Position numbers and translations under genes: made by a program
Assembly: GCF_029392815.1 (NCBI RefSeq)
Contig: NZ_CP113942.1
Location: 806,001-870,000 of the forward strand
DNA from: Bifidobacterium sp. ESL0682
GTDB taxonomy: Bacteria; Actinomycetota; Actinomycetes; Actinomycetales; Bifidobacteriaceae
DNA length: 64,000 nt
Direction of reading: 5' to 3'
The notes under the pieces: model-generated
Database searches by the model: none
What the model was told of the DNA's origin: nothing
The model's input: only the letters and a program-made list of their open reading frames with translations
Part shown: piece after piece, positions 20,430 through 30,000 of the stretch
How positions within the stretch are numbered: position 1 is the first letter of the stretch
How the letters are laid out: each line of letters starts with the position of its first letter

Positions 20430-21454
20430 TCAGGAGAGATTGACGATGACCATGTAAATGGCCACCATATGGCAGGCGTACCCGGCCACGGTGCCAAGAT
20501 GGAATATCTCGTGGAAGCCGAATACGCGCGGCCACGGGTCGGGCTTGCGCAGCGCATAGACGATGGCTCCGGTGATATAGCATGCCCCGCCTGCGGCCAA
20601 CAGAACAACCACCGCCGGTCCAGCGTAGGGCGAGAACCAGAAGAGGTCGAGAAAGCCCACCCCGGAAACACCGAAGATGATGTAGACCGCCGTATAGAGC
20701 CATCGCGGGGCGTTAATCCAGATGACGTGGATAAGCAGCGCCACCAAGGTACAGGCCCACATCCCGCCGATTACGCCGTTGCGCCAGTTGGGGGTAAGGG
20801 CGAAGGAGACCGGAGTGTAGGTGCCTGCGATCAAGAGGAAAATGTTCATGTGGTCGATGCGACGCAGAATGTCGGTGGTTTTCGGCGACCAATCACCCAG
20901 ATGATAGGTAGCAGAATTGCAGAAGAGGATCAGCGAGCAAACCATGAACACAGCGCAGGCCCATTTGAGTCCCGTGCCCTTTGCCAGGCATATCAGTACG
21001 ATGCCGGCAGCGAGTGCCAGCGGTGCGGCGACGGCATGAATCCAGCCGCGCAGCAACGGTTTGGGTCGGCCATGTACGTCGAGACGGACTTTGCGTCCGG
21101 GCATCGGTGGGGAGCGATGCCGAGTGTTTCCGCAGCCTTCACCTCGCCGCGTGCGATGATGATGGCGGCTCGCTCGTCGGCTTTGCGGCGAATGGTATCA
21201 GCCTTGTTGCGCGCTGCGGTCCTGATGGCTTCGGCCTTGGTTTCCATAGCCTGTTGTTGGGCTTTGGAAACAGTGGTTGTGACGGTGGCGGCAATGTCGG
21301 CTGGGGATGAAGCTGGGGCGTCGACGGCATCGTTGTCGAGTGGTGCGTGCGGGGAAGGAATCTGGTTAGTGACGGTTTTGTCGTATGGGGCATCACGCTG
21401 TTCATTGACAGGTGTGGAACCGTTGCCGGTACCGGTGACGGATTTCTCGGACAT
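20430..21454 (-). CDS. Hemolysin III family membrane protein (one frameshift)
   Basis: Repaired length is about 341 residues. The C-terminal 220 residues hold seven membrane segments of the HlyIII/YqfA family, related to PAQR receptors. Conserved residues appear in LFCNSATYHLGDWS and in GFHEIFHLGTVAGYACHM, whose histidines form the metal site in the family. The role in bacteria is unsettled. The N-terminal 115 residues are a polar, helical extension (AEAIRTAARNKADTIRRKADERA) without a membrane segment. The two parts are in different frames because one G is missing at 21110-21113 (+ strand); restoring it gives GIAPPPMPGRKVRLDVHGRP. A real split into two genes is possible but less likely. Confidence 0.82.
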
Positions 21455-21625
21455 GGGCCCTCCAAAATGTCATATATCGTCTTGCGGGCGAATCGGCATA
21501 TGACAATCGAGTAAGATATGATGATTTCCTACGCAAACGTAACTTACGTTATCGTAACCTAGGTTGATGACATCATATCGGCAATTACACGATGCTTGCG
21601 GAACCACTCATAGTATCATTGAAGT

Positions 21626-23128
21626 ATGGCTGATTTTGATGAGATTCTTGCTGCACAATCCGACTTTGATGCCGGCGATCGTGAATGGCTGCATTTGCTG
21701 GTTGCGGATTGGCAGGTTATTGCCGATTTGAGTTTTGCTGATTTGTTGTTGGTGCTGAAACGGGACGATGGCCGATACATTGTTGCCGAGCAATGCCGCC
21801 CTTCCACCGTGATGACGATGCGCAGTGATGATGCCGTGGGCAACGAGGTGTCTGAGAACCTCGTCGGAGAGATTGAGATGGCCATGGAGGCCAAGGGCGT
21901 GCTTCACACCACGACTCTGCATCGAGTCGGCAAATCGAGCGTCTGCAACGTCTATGCGCCGGTTCGTTGCGGCAATAAGACTCTTGGTGTGGTGGTGCGT
22001 GAAACCAACATGACCACCCGGGAATCCAATGGTCGTTATGAATCGGAAAGCATCAATGCCGGCAAGATGCTCTTCGAGATGATTCCGCGTGGACAGTTTC
22101 CCTATCATGATGCAATCATGAGCCAACGGCACAACGCCAGGGTCTCTGATGGCTTCATCATCCTCGGATCTACAGGCATCGTGCAATATGCTGCGCCCAA
22201 CGCCATCAGCTGTTTCCGCAGGCTTGGCGCCATTGCCGGAATGGAAGGGCACTATCTCAGCGAAATCGGCACTCAGCTGATTCACTCCAACGACCCAGTT
22301 CCCGATATACTGCCGCTGGTGCTGAGCGGCAAGGCGGCGGCTGACTGCGAACTCGATGCCAACAATTCCATGGTCTCAATGCATTCGTTGCCGCTCTATG
22401 ACGAAACAGGCCGCGCCGGAGCCATCGTGCTGTGCCGCGACGTCACCGAACTGCGTCGGCGCGAGCAGGAACTCCAGACGAAGGATGCCACCATCTCCGA
22501 GATTCACCACAGGGTGAAGAACAATCTCCAGACAGTGTCCGCATTACTCCGCCTGCAGGCGAGAAAAACCAAGTCTCAAGAGGTCAAAACCGAGCTCAAA
22601 GAGGCGCAGCGTCGTATCCAGACCATCGCCACCGTCCACGAAGGGCTGAGCCAGACGGTCAACGAGATCGTTGATTACGACGCCGTGATTTCCAACCTTT
22701 TGAAGATGAGCGTAGACCTGGCCACGATGGACGACCAGCACATCCACATCCGCTACATCGGCAAGTTCGGTATGATGCCGGCGCAGGACGCCACCCCGCT
22801 TTCCTTGGTTCTGACCGAGCTCATCACCAACGCGGTCGAGCATGGCTTCGAAGGCCGCAAGGAAGGCAACATTACCATTTCGGTTGGTCGCAGCGGTAAT
22901 CATCTCAACGTCGTGGTCGAAGATGACGGTTCCGGTTTGGCCGCCGAGGAAGACAACGGCATGGCCCGTTCCTCTGGTTCCGGCCTCGGCACACAGATCA
23001 TCAACACATTCGTGACCAACGATTTCAACGGCACCGTGCGTTGGGATGATCGCCATGGTGGTGGTACCAAGGTCATTCTCGATATCAACCTGCGTGCAGC
23101 ACAGGAAGACGATGAGCCGGAATACTGA
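21626..23128 (+). CDS. pdtaS: Sensor histidine kinase PdtaS-like (GAF-PAS-HisKA_2)
   Basis: 500 residues, cytoplasmic, no membrane segment. The N-terminal 150 residues resemble a GAF domain and residues 160-270 a PAS domain. The HWE/HisKA_2-type dimerisation region EIHHRVKNNLQTVSALLRLQ holds the phosphorylated His near 294-295. The ATPase domain has LTELITNAVEHGF (N box), VVEDDGSGL (G1) and SSGSGLGTQI (G2). This is the mycobacterial PdtaS architecture. Its partner, the RNA-binding response regulator PdtaR, lies at 51404, so the pair is unlinked as in mycobacteria. No clear ribosome site precedes the ATG, so a leaderless transcript is possible. Confidence 0.88.
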   Translation: MADFDEILAAQSDFDAGDREWLHLLVADWQVIADLSFADLLLVLKRDDGRYIVAEQCRPSTVMTMRSDDAVGNEVSENLVGEIEMAMEAKGVLHTTTLHRVGKSSVCNVYAPVRCGNKTLGVVVRETNMTTRESNGRYESESINAGKMLFEMIPRGQFPYHDAIMSQRHNARVSDGFIILGSTGIVQYAAPNAISCFRRLGAIAGMEGHYLSEIGTQLIHSNDPVPDILPLVLSGKAAADCELDANNSMVSMHSLPLYDETGRAGAIVLCRDVTELRRREQELQTKDATISEIHHRVKNNLQTVSALLRLQARKTKSQEVKTELKEAQRRIQTIATVHEGLSQTVNEIVDYDAVISNLLKMSVDLATMDDQHIHIRYIGKFGMMPAQDATPLSLVLTELITNAVEHGFEGRKEGNITISVGRSGNHLNVVVEDDGSGLAAEEDNGMARSSGSGLGTQIINTFVTNDFNGTVRWDDRHGGGTKVILDINLRAAQEDDEPEY

Positions 23129-23189
23129 TTTCGGACCGTTATCCATATATGGAAATGCTTGGAATCGAGGTAAGTGGCAATAAACCCCC

Positions 23190-23260
23190 ATCAGTCATTG
23201 TGAGATGAGTGATTATGCGATTTCGCTGTGAATCTTTTAGTCACTCATCATATGACTGAT
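23190..23260. other. Long imperfect inverted repeat between pdtaS and whiB
   Basis: ATCAGTCAT (23190-23198) pairs with ATGACTGAT (23252-23260), and GATGAGTGA (23204-23212) with TCACTCATC (23241-23249), leaving a 28-base loop. There is no T tract. It could be a protein operator or an RNA element in the pdtaS 3' end. Confidence 0.5.
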
Positions 23261-23289
23261 ACTCGGTGATATGTAGCCAGCGCCTATGC

Positions 23290-23329
23290 AAAATTCCCTT
23301 CCGATTTCTATGAACCGGAAGGGAATTTT
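23290..23329. terminator. Bidirectional terminator between pdtaS and whiB
   Basis: AAAATTCCCTTCC (23290-23302) and GGAAGGGAATTTT (23317-23329) form a perfect 13-bp stem with A and T ends suitable for both strands. The flanking genes are convergent. Confidence 0.92.
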
Positions 23330-23396
23330 CTTATCAAAATGAAATTCATCGATTACCACACAAGTTCGTGGCGCGAATTTCACACAGAGTGCTAAA

Positions 23397-23675
23397 TCAG
23401 ACCTGCATCTGCATGTTCTGACTACGGCGTGCGCGCATGGCGCGACGCTTCAGGGCGCGGCGCTCATCTTCGCTCAGGCCGCCCCAGACGCCATAATCCT
23501 GATTGGTGTCAAGTGCACACTTGAGGCATGCATCGATGACCTTGCAAGTACGGCAGATGGCCTTGGCTTCTTCGATCTGCTGATAGGCAGCGCCCGTGTT
23601 GCCGACGGGGAAGAAGAGCTCGGGATCCTTATCGCGGCACGCCGCCTTGGCTCGCCAATCAAAAGCATTACTCAT
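23397..23675 (-). CDS. WhiB family transcriptional regulator (WhiB1-like)
   Basis: 92 residues from the ATG chosen here. WhiB proteins are small iron-sulfur transcription factors restricted to actinobacteria and their phages. The four cluster cysteines are Cys13, Cys41, Cys44 and Cys50, with an extra Cys53. The turn GVWGG and the basic tail RRALKRRAMRARR follow. DWRAKAACRDKDPELFFPVG and SEDERRALKRR are closest to WhiB1, while the neighbourhood (LCP, glycosyltransferase, metallopeptidase-like) recalls the mycobacterial whiB2 locus. A GTG start 30 bases upstream is possible. AAGGAAGGT lies about 13 bases before the chosen ATG. Confidence 0.93.
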   Translation of the reverse strand: MSNAFDWRAKAACRDKDPELFFPVGNTGAAYQQIEEAKAICRTCKVIDACLKCALDTNQDYGVWGGLSEDERRALKRRAMRARRSQNMQMQV

Positions 23676-23880
23676 AGAAGCAAACGACCTTCCTTTAGTC
23701 CTCACTGGATACCACTACTTAGATAACCACGAAACGGATATTTTTCAAGGCTTTTTAACCAGAAAAATAGCCGAATTTTCATTTTTGTACGACTCTTGCA
23801 AATATGTCTGACATCACTCTGAAGTTGACAGTTGCGCTTTTGCGGGAAAGAACAGCATCATGATTGCTAATACCAAAAGC

Positions 23881-25197
23881 CTACTGGGAGACGTTTTCTG
23901 ACAACGTGCCTACCGCACCCGGGGCATGGCTGCCGGACGCCAGCTGGTCGAAGAGTTCGAAGTTTTTGGCATCATCCAGCAGCACCGTCGAGCCGACGCC
24001 TCGGACATAGTGGTTGGGATCCGTCCAATAGACCGATCCGGAAATGCCTTGTTTGCCTGTAGCGGACTTGAAGGCCATGGCCATCGATACCAGAGTCAGC
24101 GGATTCGTCTTCTTGTCCACTTCGATGGAGGAGAGCGCTGCCTTGGCTACCTTCTGAAGGCTCGATGGGCTCTTCATGGTATCGCCTGACGAGGCCTTGC
24201 TCATGATGGCTCCGATGACCTGCCGCTGGCGTTCGGCACGTCCGAAATCACCCTTTGGGTCGGAATAGCGCATGCGGGAGAAGGCCAAAGCGGTGGTTCC
24301 GTCAGCCGTACGGCAACCCGCCTGCCAGTTAAGCCCGGAGAAATTGTCATTGACCGTTCTGTCATAGCAAAGGTTGACTCCGCCCAATGCATCGACCACT
24401 TTGGTCAGACCGTTGAATTTGATTTCGGCGACGTGGTTGATTTTCTTGCCGGTGATATCCTCGATTTCGCCGGTCAGGGCCTTTTTGCTTTGTGTTTCGG
24501 CAACGGCGTTGAGTTTCATGCTCTGCGTGCCGACTTTGACCAATGAATCGCGCGGAATCGAAATCAACGAGGAATTGCCATGCGCTGGTTTGGTGAGCAC
24601 GAGGATGGTATCGGTGCGGAACCCGGGAGTATCATCGGCACTGCCGCCAACACCGGAATCATCACGTTCGTCCGAACCGAGGATAAGCCATGAGGTGCCG
24701 TCGGTATGCGCTTTACTTGTCAGCCAATCACTTTTATCCAGCTGTGAGTTGGCCCAGTTCCAGCAACCGAAAAGCGCCAGTACGATAACCAACAGGATAG
24801 CCAGTAGGGCAGTTAACGCCCAACGGACTTTTTATGTGGTTTTACAACCGTATCGCCAGATCTTGGGGCATTGCTTCGATTGGGTCGACGTGATGGCGCA
24901 CTCGAAGGATAGTTTCTTGGCATGCTCTGCGAGGAGGAAGTGCGCATGGGGAGGCGAGACGCGACGATCCTTCGCTTTGGCGTGGCGTTCGTCGTTGTGG
25001 CATCGGCGTGGGCGCTGCCATGGGTTGGGACTGATGAGAGGTTTTCCTCTTGTGCGCTCCGGACGGTGTAAACGTAGGAGGCACTGATGCGTTGCCGGGA
25101 ACCGGCACATGTCCGGTATCCGGGCGTTTCCGCGCTCCGGAAGGTATGAAGCTCGGGGATTGCCCTGTGTGTCGTATCCGTCTGACTGGTTACCCAT
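23881..25197 (-). CDS. LCP (LytR-CpsA-Psr) family envelope protein (three frameshifts)
   Basis: Repaired length is about 439 residues. LCP proteins attach lipid-linked glycopolymers to the cell wall outside the membrane. The N-terminal 130 residues are a cytoplasmic Pro/Ser/Arg-rich tail (PSGAHKRKTSHQSQPMAAP), followed by one membrane segment (WALTALLAILLVIVLALFG). The LCP domain has WLILGSDERDD, FRTDTILVLT, LISIPRDSLVKV with the catalytic Arg, INHVAEIKFNGL, and FSRMRYSDPKGDFGRAERQ. The tail is split over three frames: G runs at 25155-25158 and 24948-24951 and the T run at 24829-24833 (+ strand) each lack one base. The repaired joins give NPPSFIPSGARKR, ASPMRTSS and KPHKKVRWAL. The LCP domain itself is unbroken. 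Confidence 0.85.
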
Positions 25198-25262
25198 GTG
25201 CCCCCTGTTCTAGCCTTTACCTACTTTTACTCGTGGTGAAGCCACTGGGGAGGAGTATTGCC

Positions 25263-26653
25263 CTACTTCTGCGCAGGAACCGCACATACCGTCGCGTTGA
25301 GGTACTGGTTGGCGACACCCATGTATTGGCCGGTGTTTGGATCGCGAATCATGCCGTTCTTCTTGTCGACGGTTCCTCCGGTGACAGGGTCGATGAGCCG
25401 GCCGTCAGAGGTGGTGATGAGACCGGTTGCCGGATCAGGTGTGCCTTGCTGTTGTGCCTGATTGTTGTCGGTATTCTGGCTCTGGTCGTTCGTGTCTTGG
25501 CTGTCATTGTTTTGGCTGTTGCTTTGATCCGTCGGCATATCCTGCTGGGTCAGTGGCTTGAAATCGCGCAATGTACGCCAGGTGTCGTCGGCATCGTTGG
25601 ACCAAACAACACGGTTGTTCGGGTCGGTCGGGGCCGGAACGACAGGAATGGTGCGGGCATAGATGTGGTCGGGTTTGATGTTGTGCAAGCTCAACGCAAG
25701 ACCGGCCAATGTAGTGGCATTGGAAAGTCCGCTGGAGATGTTCAGTGATTTGAGCGCCTCATTGGCCAGACGATACAGCTGTGCGCTATTGGTCAGCATG
25801 TTCTTCGACAATGCTTCGGTGAGTATTTCCTTGACGAGGTATTGCTGACGGGCGGTACGCATGATATCGCTGCCGTCGGTGCCGGTGCCGTGACGCATAC
25901 GAGCGTATTCGGTGGCTTGTGTGCCGTCGAGGTGCTGGAGACCTTGCTTGAGGTCAAGGCCGGTGTAATCGTCCTTCATGTCTGTGGGCAGGCAGACGTT
26001 GACTCCGCCGATGGCGTTGATCATGCCTTGAAGGCCCTGGAAATCCACAACGATGAAATGTTCGAGTTTAAGTCCGGTGAGCGCGTTGACGGCGTTCATG
26101 GTGCAGCTTGCAGCACTGGCGATGTCGCCGCCCACATTCCAGCCGGTGGCGAAAATGGAATTGAACATTACGTTGTGACGTGCAGGCACGGTGCCCTTGG
26201 TGGTCTGGCAGCTTGGGGCGTTGACCAGGGAATCTCGGGGATGGAGACGAGATTGATATAGGAGCGATCGGCGCTGATCTGCACCACCATGGTGGTGTCG
26301 GCGTTGTGTTCGCCGGTATCGTGAGTGCCGCCGAGCGAGGCGTTGTCGCCGCCGTCTCGGGTGTCTTGCCCAAGAACCAGGAATTCAATGGGTTTACCTT
26401 CATTGGGGTCGACGAGCTTTTCGTCGGTGACTCCATGCTGGCGGATGACTTTGACGGATTTGGGAGCATGGACCAAAGCGAAGGCACCGACACCCACTGC
26501 GGTGGATGCAAAGACGAAGATGCCTACTATGGCCATGACGATGGCGGTGCGCAAACGATGATGCACCATATAGGTGGTGCCGTGCATGGGTTTGGGCGTA
26601 TGCCATCCACCGAGATTAGGTATCTTGAGGTCTTTGATACGGTGTGAAGCCAT
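25263..26653 (-). CDS. LCP (LytR-CpsA-Psr) family envelope protein (one frameshift)
   Basis: Repaired length is about 463 residues. A cytoplasmic N-terminus of 35 residues leads to one membrane segment (AIVMAIVGIFVFASTAVGVGA), then an extracellular LCP domain: FLVLGQDTRDGGD, ADTTMVVQISADRSYINLVSIP, LEHFIVVDFQGLQGMINAIGGV, and ATEYARMRHGTGTDGSDIMRTARQQ. The frame breaks exactly at the catalytic segment: one G is missing at 26237-26240 (+ strand), and restoring it gives SIPRDSLVNAP with the conserved Arg. The C-terminus is a Gln/Asn/Asp-rich linker with a final TSDGRLIDPVTGGTVDKKNG module. It lies 65 bases upstream of the other LCP gene and in the same direction, probably one transcript. Confidence 0.88.
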
Positions 26654-26856
26654 ATCTCGCCTTTCTGCTTACCCGAGACGAAGCCTGAAAGACTGTTACG
26701 GGAATTACCGTCACTGTTCTAAAACGCATTGTATGCCTAACGGCTGAATTTTGCCTGTGTGAATGATACCAAGCGAGCTCCGACTATTCAACTCGTGGCT
26801 GACCATATTTGATTCCGCTTAATGGGCTAGCGAGGCCTTCGTCTACACTGGTGAGC

Positions 26857-29800
26857 ATGAGTTCCAACGGCAGTGTCGATATTCAGCAAATAGTAGCCGG
26901 TGTGGTCGGTGAGCGGCCGCATGTGGCCGGTCAAGAGGTCGACCGTAGTATCGCCGCAGTCATCACCGTCGAACGTGATGTACGTTTCTTCCCCGCCACT
27001 TTGCATGCCGTGCTGTCTCAGAAAGTGTTGCCACGCACCATTGTCATCGCTGACTGCACCGGTGGCACATCTCAGCCAATGCGTACCGGATTTGCCGTCT
27101 CCTCATCGTTGGAGCTTGGCCACGGCGCTTCCGAACAACTGGTTCCTGCACCTCCCGAACGCGTCGATGTTCAGTTGGTGCGTGCCGCGGGTGCCACCTC
27201 ATTTTCTGACGCAATAGGCAAGGCACTTCATTATGCCAGTCTTCCGGCCTCCGTGCGTGCCCTGTGGCTGTTGCATGATGATTCCCGACCGGTGGGGGCG
27301 GAATGCTTGGAATCGATGGTGGAAGCCTGGCACAATACGCCCACGGTCTCGCTGATCGGTGCCAAGCAGCTCGATTGGAGCGGCTCCGCCTTGCATAATG
27401 TCGGTGCTTATGCGGGCAAACATCGTTTGGAAAGCCTTGTCGTGGAAGGCGAACCCGACCAGGAGCAATATGACGGTCGCAGCGATGTCTTCGCGGTCTC
27501 ATTGGCCGGTGCATTGCTGCCGTTGCAGACCACCAAAGAAGTGGGCGACATCAACCGTTGGTTCACCACCTTTGCGGAGGGTGCTGATTTTTCACGACGT
27601 ATCTGCGAGAATGGCGGACGCGTCATCGTAGTACCCCAAGCTCATATCGCCCATCGCAGGGCGCGCTTCGAAGGCGTGAGAACAAAGATGGGTGAGCCTG
27701 TTGACGAGGACAGTCCGCTGGACACCACCATGCCGGTTCTTGATTCGGCCCAGAAATACTATTACACCGATATTCGCACGCTCTTCTGGCCCTTGCTTTG
27801 GATCGTGAATCTGTTCCGTGCCCTCTGGAATGCTGCAGGAGCGCTTATCGCCAAGCATCCGTGGAGGGCTTGGTGCGTGCTGTGCCTGCCATGGCGGGCA
27901 CTTGCCTCATTGCCGGGGATGATTCGTGCTCGGCAACAACAGGCTCGGCGGCACGGGGCGGCTTCGGCTTCCTCGGATATGCTTTCCGTCGACCGTCGGC
28001 AGATAGGGCTGTGGCGCAAACGATGCAATGCGTTTGACAGCCAGCAGCATACCGTATTGTTGAGTCCTTTGGCCAAAAGCCATTTGCGTACGCGTGCGGT
28101 AAGGCGTTTTGGCGCAGCTGCAATGATGGCTTTGATTGCTTTTGCGGTGGTCGTGGCGTTTGAATGGGATGTGTTCCGTGGCGTTTGGAGCGGTGCCAGT
28201 CCGTATTCATCGATATTGATTCCCAGCGCTGCGAATTTCACCACGTTGCTTTCCGCGGCCACCACACCGTGGGCTTTCGGTGTAGGTACCGGCTTGGCGG
28301 TTCCGCCTGCACCTTGGCTGATGGTCTGGCTGGTGGTGTCGGTATTGACGCTGGGTCATCCGTCCATCGCGCTTTCGCTGATGCTTTTCCTGGCGGCGCC
28401 GGCAATGGCGTTGGCCTTTTGGGCTTTTTCCGGAGTCTTTACTCGTTCCGATCCGGTCCGAGTCGTCACCGGTCTGCTTTGGGTCGCTTTTGCATTGGCG
28501 CTGGGCGCCTTCGGCAGTGCGAATTTGCCATTGCTGATGGTCATGGTGTTTTTGCCTGCTGCGTTTGCTTTCACCTTCAGAGCTGTGGGGATGTACAACA
28601 CCGAGGATTTGGTGCGGCCTCATCCTTCCGTTCAGGCCGCCGCTTGCGCAGCGCTGTGTTTTGCTGTGGTCACGGCCGCCGAACCGCAGCTGTTGCTTGC
28701 GTTGATCGTCTGCCTGATTCTGTTCCTGTTTGTGGTGCGTTCTCATCGTACGATGTTGCTGCTCATCCCGTTGCCAACTCTTGCCGTGCTCGCTCCGACC
28801 ATCGTTGATGGTATCCGGTATGCCATGCAAGGCGCTTGGCGTCAGTTCTTCGCCGACGTCCTTGTCCCGTTGCCGTCCTCGGCTCCCGCTTCGCTTTCCT
28901 TCGCGCAGGTGGTGGCACGAGCCTTCGGTCTTTCCGCTGGTACGGATATACAGGCACAGTCCTTTGCACAGTGGGGTCCGGAAGTCATCGTGGTCGTGGC
29001 CGTGCTTGGAGTAGTCGTAGTGCTGGCATTGATGGCATTGCTGCTGCCTTTCGCGCTTCGTGCCTCAAGGATGATGTGGGCTGTGGCCATTATCGGTTTG
29101 CTGCTTTCCATGGCCTCGTGCCGGATTGGTGTGTCTGTGCAGGGTGGCGAGACTTCTGCGGGTTCGGTGCTTCCAGGCGTCGTGTTGGCTTTGATGGCCC
29201 TGCTTTCCTGCTCCTGCATCGTGGCGGGCGGAGCGGTAAAACGTTTCGTTCCGTTGCGCATATCACAAAGTGATCAGGATGCGCAAAGCGCTGATTCGTC
29301 TGGCGCCGCAGGCAAGGTGAAAGGCGTGGCCGTCAAGGCCGGGCGCGTGGTGCTGGTTGTGGTGTTGGCCATGACGACACTCGCTGCAGGGGCTTTCGGC
29401 ATCTGGCAGAGAGACAACGACGTACGTGTCAGCGATAGTGGTTTGCCGATGGTCGCTGCGGATTATTTGGAGAGCAAAGGCAGCCATCGCATTCTTGCGC
29501 TCGAAGCAGTGGGAGACAACAGTATCGATTTTTCGGTTATGCGCTCACGACGTGGTGATCTGGTCGATGTCTCGCCTGCTTGGAAGGCGAAAGAAGTTTC
29601 CGGCGGCAGTGATGTGTCTGTCGATCTCTTGGCCAATGACAGCGCCATGTTGCTCGCCAACGGCAATGACGATGCCATCGATTCGATTACCAAGCTTGGT
29701 TTCGGAGGCATCTACGTTTCGGCCGATAAATCAGTGACCGACAAAGACGCCACATTGCGTCTCATCAGCAACATCAATGCCAGCTCCGGTGTGCAATCGG

Positions 29801-30000
29801 TGGTCAACAGTCCTTCCGGCACCTATTACCGTCTGACCAAGGTTGAAGAAGACAAACAAGGCATATCTGTCACTGGGCAAAGTGCGGCACAGCACGATGC
29901 GTGGCGGAAGGTATGGCTGTGGTGCTTGGCTGTAGTGATGCTGATCTATGTCCTGGTGGCAATACCCAGGGCACGAAGGTACGGGCAGGAACAGTTATGA
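26857..30000 (+). CDS. Large membrane glycosyltransferase, family 2
   Basis: 1047 residues. The N-terminal 280 residues are a GT2 domain: AAVITVERDVRFFPATLHAVLSQ, then LWLLHDDSRPVGAECLESM with the metal-binding DD, and IGAKQLDWSGSALHNVGAYAG. The rest holds about twelve membrane segments split by loops, then a C-terminal extracytoplasmic domain near residues 870-1020. Such actinobacterial enzymes sit in envelope gene clusters and probably transfer a sugar or build a glycan across the membrane; the exact product is not known. The ATG at 26857 is the first good start but has only a weak ribosome site. It overlaps the DUF5719 gene by 4 bases and is divergent from the LCP pair. Confidence 0.85.
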   Translation: MSSNGSVDIQQIVAGVVGERPHVAGQEVDRSIAAVITVERDVRFFPATLHAVLSQKVLPRTIVIADCTGGTSQPMRTGFAVSSSLELGHGASEQLVPAPPERVDVQLVRAAGATSFSDAIGKALHYASLPASVRALWLLHDDSRPVGAECLESMVEAWHNTPTVSLIGAKQLDWSGSALHNVGAYAGKHRLESLVVEGEPDQEQYDGRSDVFAVSLAGALLPLQTTKEVGDINRWFTTFAEGADFSRRICENGGRVIVVPQAHIAHRRARFEGVRTKMGEPVDEDSPLDTTMPVLDSAQKYYYTDIRTLFWPLLWIVNLFRALWNAAGALIAKHPWRAWCVLCLPWRALASLPGMIRARQQQARRHGAASASSDMLSVDRRQIGLWRKRCNAFDSQQHTVLLSPLAKSHLRTRAVRRFGAAAMMALIAFAVVVAFEWDVFRGVWSGASPYSSILIPSAANFTTLLSAATTPWAFGVGTGLAVPPAPWLMVWLVVSVLTLGHPSIALSLMLFLAAPAMALAFWAFSGVFTRSDPVRVVTGLLWVAFALALGAFGSANLPLLMVMVFLPAAFAFTFRAVGMYNTEDLVRPHPSVQAAACAALCFAVVTAAEPQLLLALIVCLILFLFVVRSHRTMLLLIPLPTLAVLAPTIVDGIRYAMQGAWRQFFADVLVPLPSSAPASLSFAQVVARAFGLSAGTDIQAQSFAQWGPEVIVVVAVLGVVVVLALMALLLPFALRASRMMWAVAIIGLLLSMASCRIGVSVQGGETSAGSVLPGVVLALMALLSCSCIVAGGAVKRFVPLRISQSDQDAQSADSSGAAGKVKGVAVKAGRVVLVVVLAMTTLAAGAFGIWQRDNDVRVSDSGLPMVAADYLESKGSHRILALEAVGDNSIDFSVMRSRRGDLVDVSPAWKAKEVSGGSDVSVDLLANDSAMLLANGNDDAIDSITKLGFGGIYVSADKSVTDKDATLRLISNINASSGVQSVVNSPSGTYYRLTKVEEDKQGISVTGQSAAQHDAWRKVWLWCLAVVMLIYVLVAIPRARRYGQEQL

